The notes under the pieces were generated by a model. The model saw only the letters and a list, made by a program, of their open reading frames with translations. It was not told where the DNA came from and did not search any database. The translations under genes and the position numbers were made by a program. From positions 682,001-746,000 of the forward strand of contig NZ_CP014646.1 of NCBI RefSeq assembly GCF_001051995.2: a DNA stretch of 64,000 bases, in the 5' to 3' direction. This DNA comes from Thauera humireducens (GTDB taxonomy: Bacteria; Pseudomonadota; Gammaproteobacteria; Burkholderiales; Rhodocyclaceae). Shown in pieces: positions 63,136-64,000 of this stretch (positions within the stretch are counted from its first letter, which is position 1; the number at the start of each line of letters is the position of its first letter).

Positions 63136-64000
63136 GTGATCGTCAGCCGAAGGTCGAGGAAGCGAGGTGGCACGACACTGTGGTCGATGATCGGGCTGTC
63201 GATGCCATCGACGCGAAGCCGGACGAGATGCGCGCCGGTCTCGGCGTTGTCGATCACGAAGTCGAGGGTGGCGGTCGGCGCGGTGTAGGTCTGAGGGGCG
63301 AGTTCGCGCTGGCCGACGATGAGCGTGGCGCGCTGCCCGGCGCGCAGCTCGGGCGTGAAGGTGATGGTGACGAGGGCATCGCCCGCCGGGTTGCGTGCCA
63401 CGGTTTGCGGCAGGTTGGTGATGTCCGGGGCGAGGGTGAAGCCGAGGCGATTGCTGTCACGCGGGCGCGGCTCGCCCGCGCGCACGAGCCGCGCGCGCGC
63501 TTCATAGACACCGACCGGGAAATCGGCCGCGCGCGATGCGGGGATGCTGAACACCATGCGCCCGGATTCACTGGCGCCACTTGCCGGCAAGGTCTCCGCC
63601 ACGGCGAAGCGTTCGCTGGCGAGCAGCACTTCGCGTGCGCTGCCATCCAGGTGGTGGCCCTGCAGGGTGACGGCTTCGCCCAGTCGTGCCGCGGGCTGGC
63701 CGGCGGCCGGCAGCACCGCCTCGAGTGCGGGCAGTGGCGGGACGAGATCCGGGGTCACCACCACGCCGCGTTCGCGCCCGGAAACCGGGTCGCGCTCGCC
63801 GCGTGTCAGCACCGGCAGGGGCGCGCGCGTAGACCGGGTCGCTTCGATCAGCACCACCGAGACCTGGTAGGCGGCGCTGGGCCGAAAACTCGACTGTGTC
63901 GCCGACCACAGGCGCGACACCTCCTCGGTGTCGATCGTCAGCGGCGTGATGCGCAAGATCTCGAGCTGGTCGGCCAGGCCGCAGTCGGACAGTGCCCGTA
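63132..64000 (-). CDS. eCIS DUF4255 protein (Pvc16-like terminator cap), 5' end cut
   Basis: About 289 residues are visible; the frame runs through the right edge with no start. The visible N-terminal part, LADQLEILRITPLTIDTEEV, SRLWSATQSSFRPSAAYQVS and VVLIEATR, is the DUF4255/Pvc16 signature. The remainder is two Ig-like beta domains (ITNLPQTVARNPAGDALVTI and the last RVDGIDSPIIDH), which shorter relatives lack. It caps the tube and sheath at the end away from the baseplate. Expected neighbours beyond the window are sheath and tube genes. Confidence 0.85.
   Translation of the reverse strand, partial: RALSDCGLADQLEILRITPLTIDTEEVSRLWSATQSSFRPSAAYQVSVVLIEATRSTRAPLPVLTRGERDPVSGRERGVVVTPDLVPPLPALEAVLPAAGQPAARLGEAVTLQGHHLDGSAREVLLASERFAVAETLPASGASESGRMVFSIPASRAADFPVGVYEARARLVRAGEPRPRDSNRLGFTLAPDITNLPQTVARNPAGDALVTITFTPELRAGQRATLIVGQRELAPQTYTAPTATLDFVIDNAETGAHLVRLRVDGIDSPIIDHSVVPPRFLDLRLTIT

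Noticed and set aside
43954..64000. Interpretation as an ordinary prophage or a type VI secretion system
   Set aside because: No integrase, terminase, portal, capsid or lysis genes are seen, and no TssJLM membrane complex or ClpV. DUF4157, DUF4255 and the Pvc15-like ATPase point to eCIS.

Overview
The window is one continuous stretch of a high-GC bacterial chromosome. The gene set suggests a betaproteobacterium of the Rhodocyclales (Thauera/Azoarcus-like): mdh - gntR - sdhCDAB - sdhE - gltA - sucAB - lpdA in one block, a cytoplasmic BtuF-like protein, and a complete type II secretion operon. The taxonomic call is inference; there is no rRNA or tRNA here. No stretch longer than about 300 bases lacks a gene.

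Layout. (1) 1-11,000, housekeeping and accessory genes: the end of a PAS-GGDEF diguanylate cyclase, a BtuF-like binding protein, a luciferase-like oxidoreductase, an ATP-grasp enzyme, a polar amino acid ABC importer (binding protein, two permeases, ATPase), an MFS exporter divergent from a LysR regulator, and a CitE-like lyase. (2) 11,056-24,938, central carbon metabolism: malate dehydrogenase read leftward, a GntR/UTRA regulator read rightward from a shared control region, then succinate dehydrogenase, citrate synthase, the 2-oxoglutarate dehydrogenase complex and ZapE. Two strong palindromes flank the regulator gene, one in the mdh-gntR gap and one over the sdh promoter. (3) 24,946-37,062, leftward type II secretion operon gspC-D-E-F-G-H-I-J-L-M followed by a Tat-dependent PhoX-type phosphatase and, out of its usual place, gspK. 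A Pho-box-like element precedes gspC. (4) 37,260-43,924: a DinG-family helicase, a DUF3429 membrane protein, then a light/flavin cluster of a renalase-like oxidase, a photolyase-family protein, a DUF2256 zinc-ribbon peptide and Cry-DASH. (5) 43,954-64,000: a tightly coupled leftward operon for an extracellular contractile injection system (eCIS), running off the right edge.

The eCIS operon in order of transcription (right to left): DUF4255 (Pvc16-like cap, cut by the edge), AAA+ ATPase, an 87-residue protein, a DUF4157 protein with HExxH (best cargo candidate), a helical 138-residue protein, a YkgJ/FliB-like cysteine-cluster protein, Pvc7-like tube/baseplate protein, LysM protein, hub, OB-fold spike, PAAR-like tip, gp25-like wedge, two large J-like baseplate proteins, a tail-I-like protein, a DUF6519 beta-helix protein and a LysM/coiled-coil protein. 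Sheath, tube and tape-measure genes are not in the window and would be expected past 64,000. Most junctions are ATGA overlaps, so the locus should be translated as a coupled unit. The cargo-like trio between the ATPase and baseplate modules is the most interesting part.
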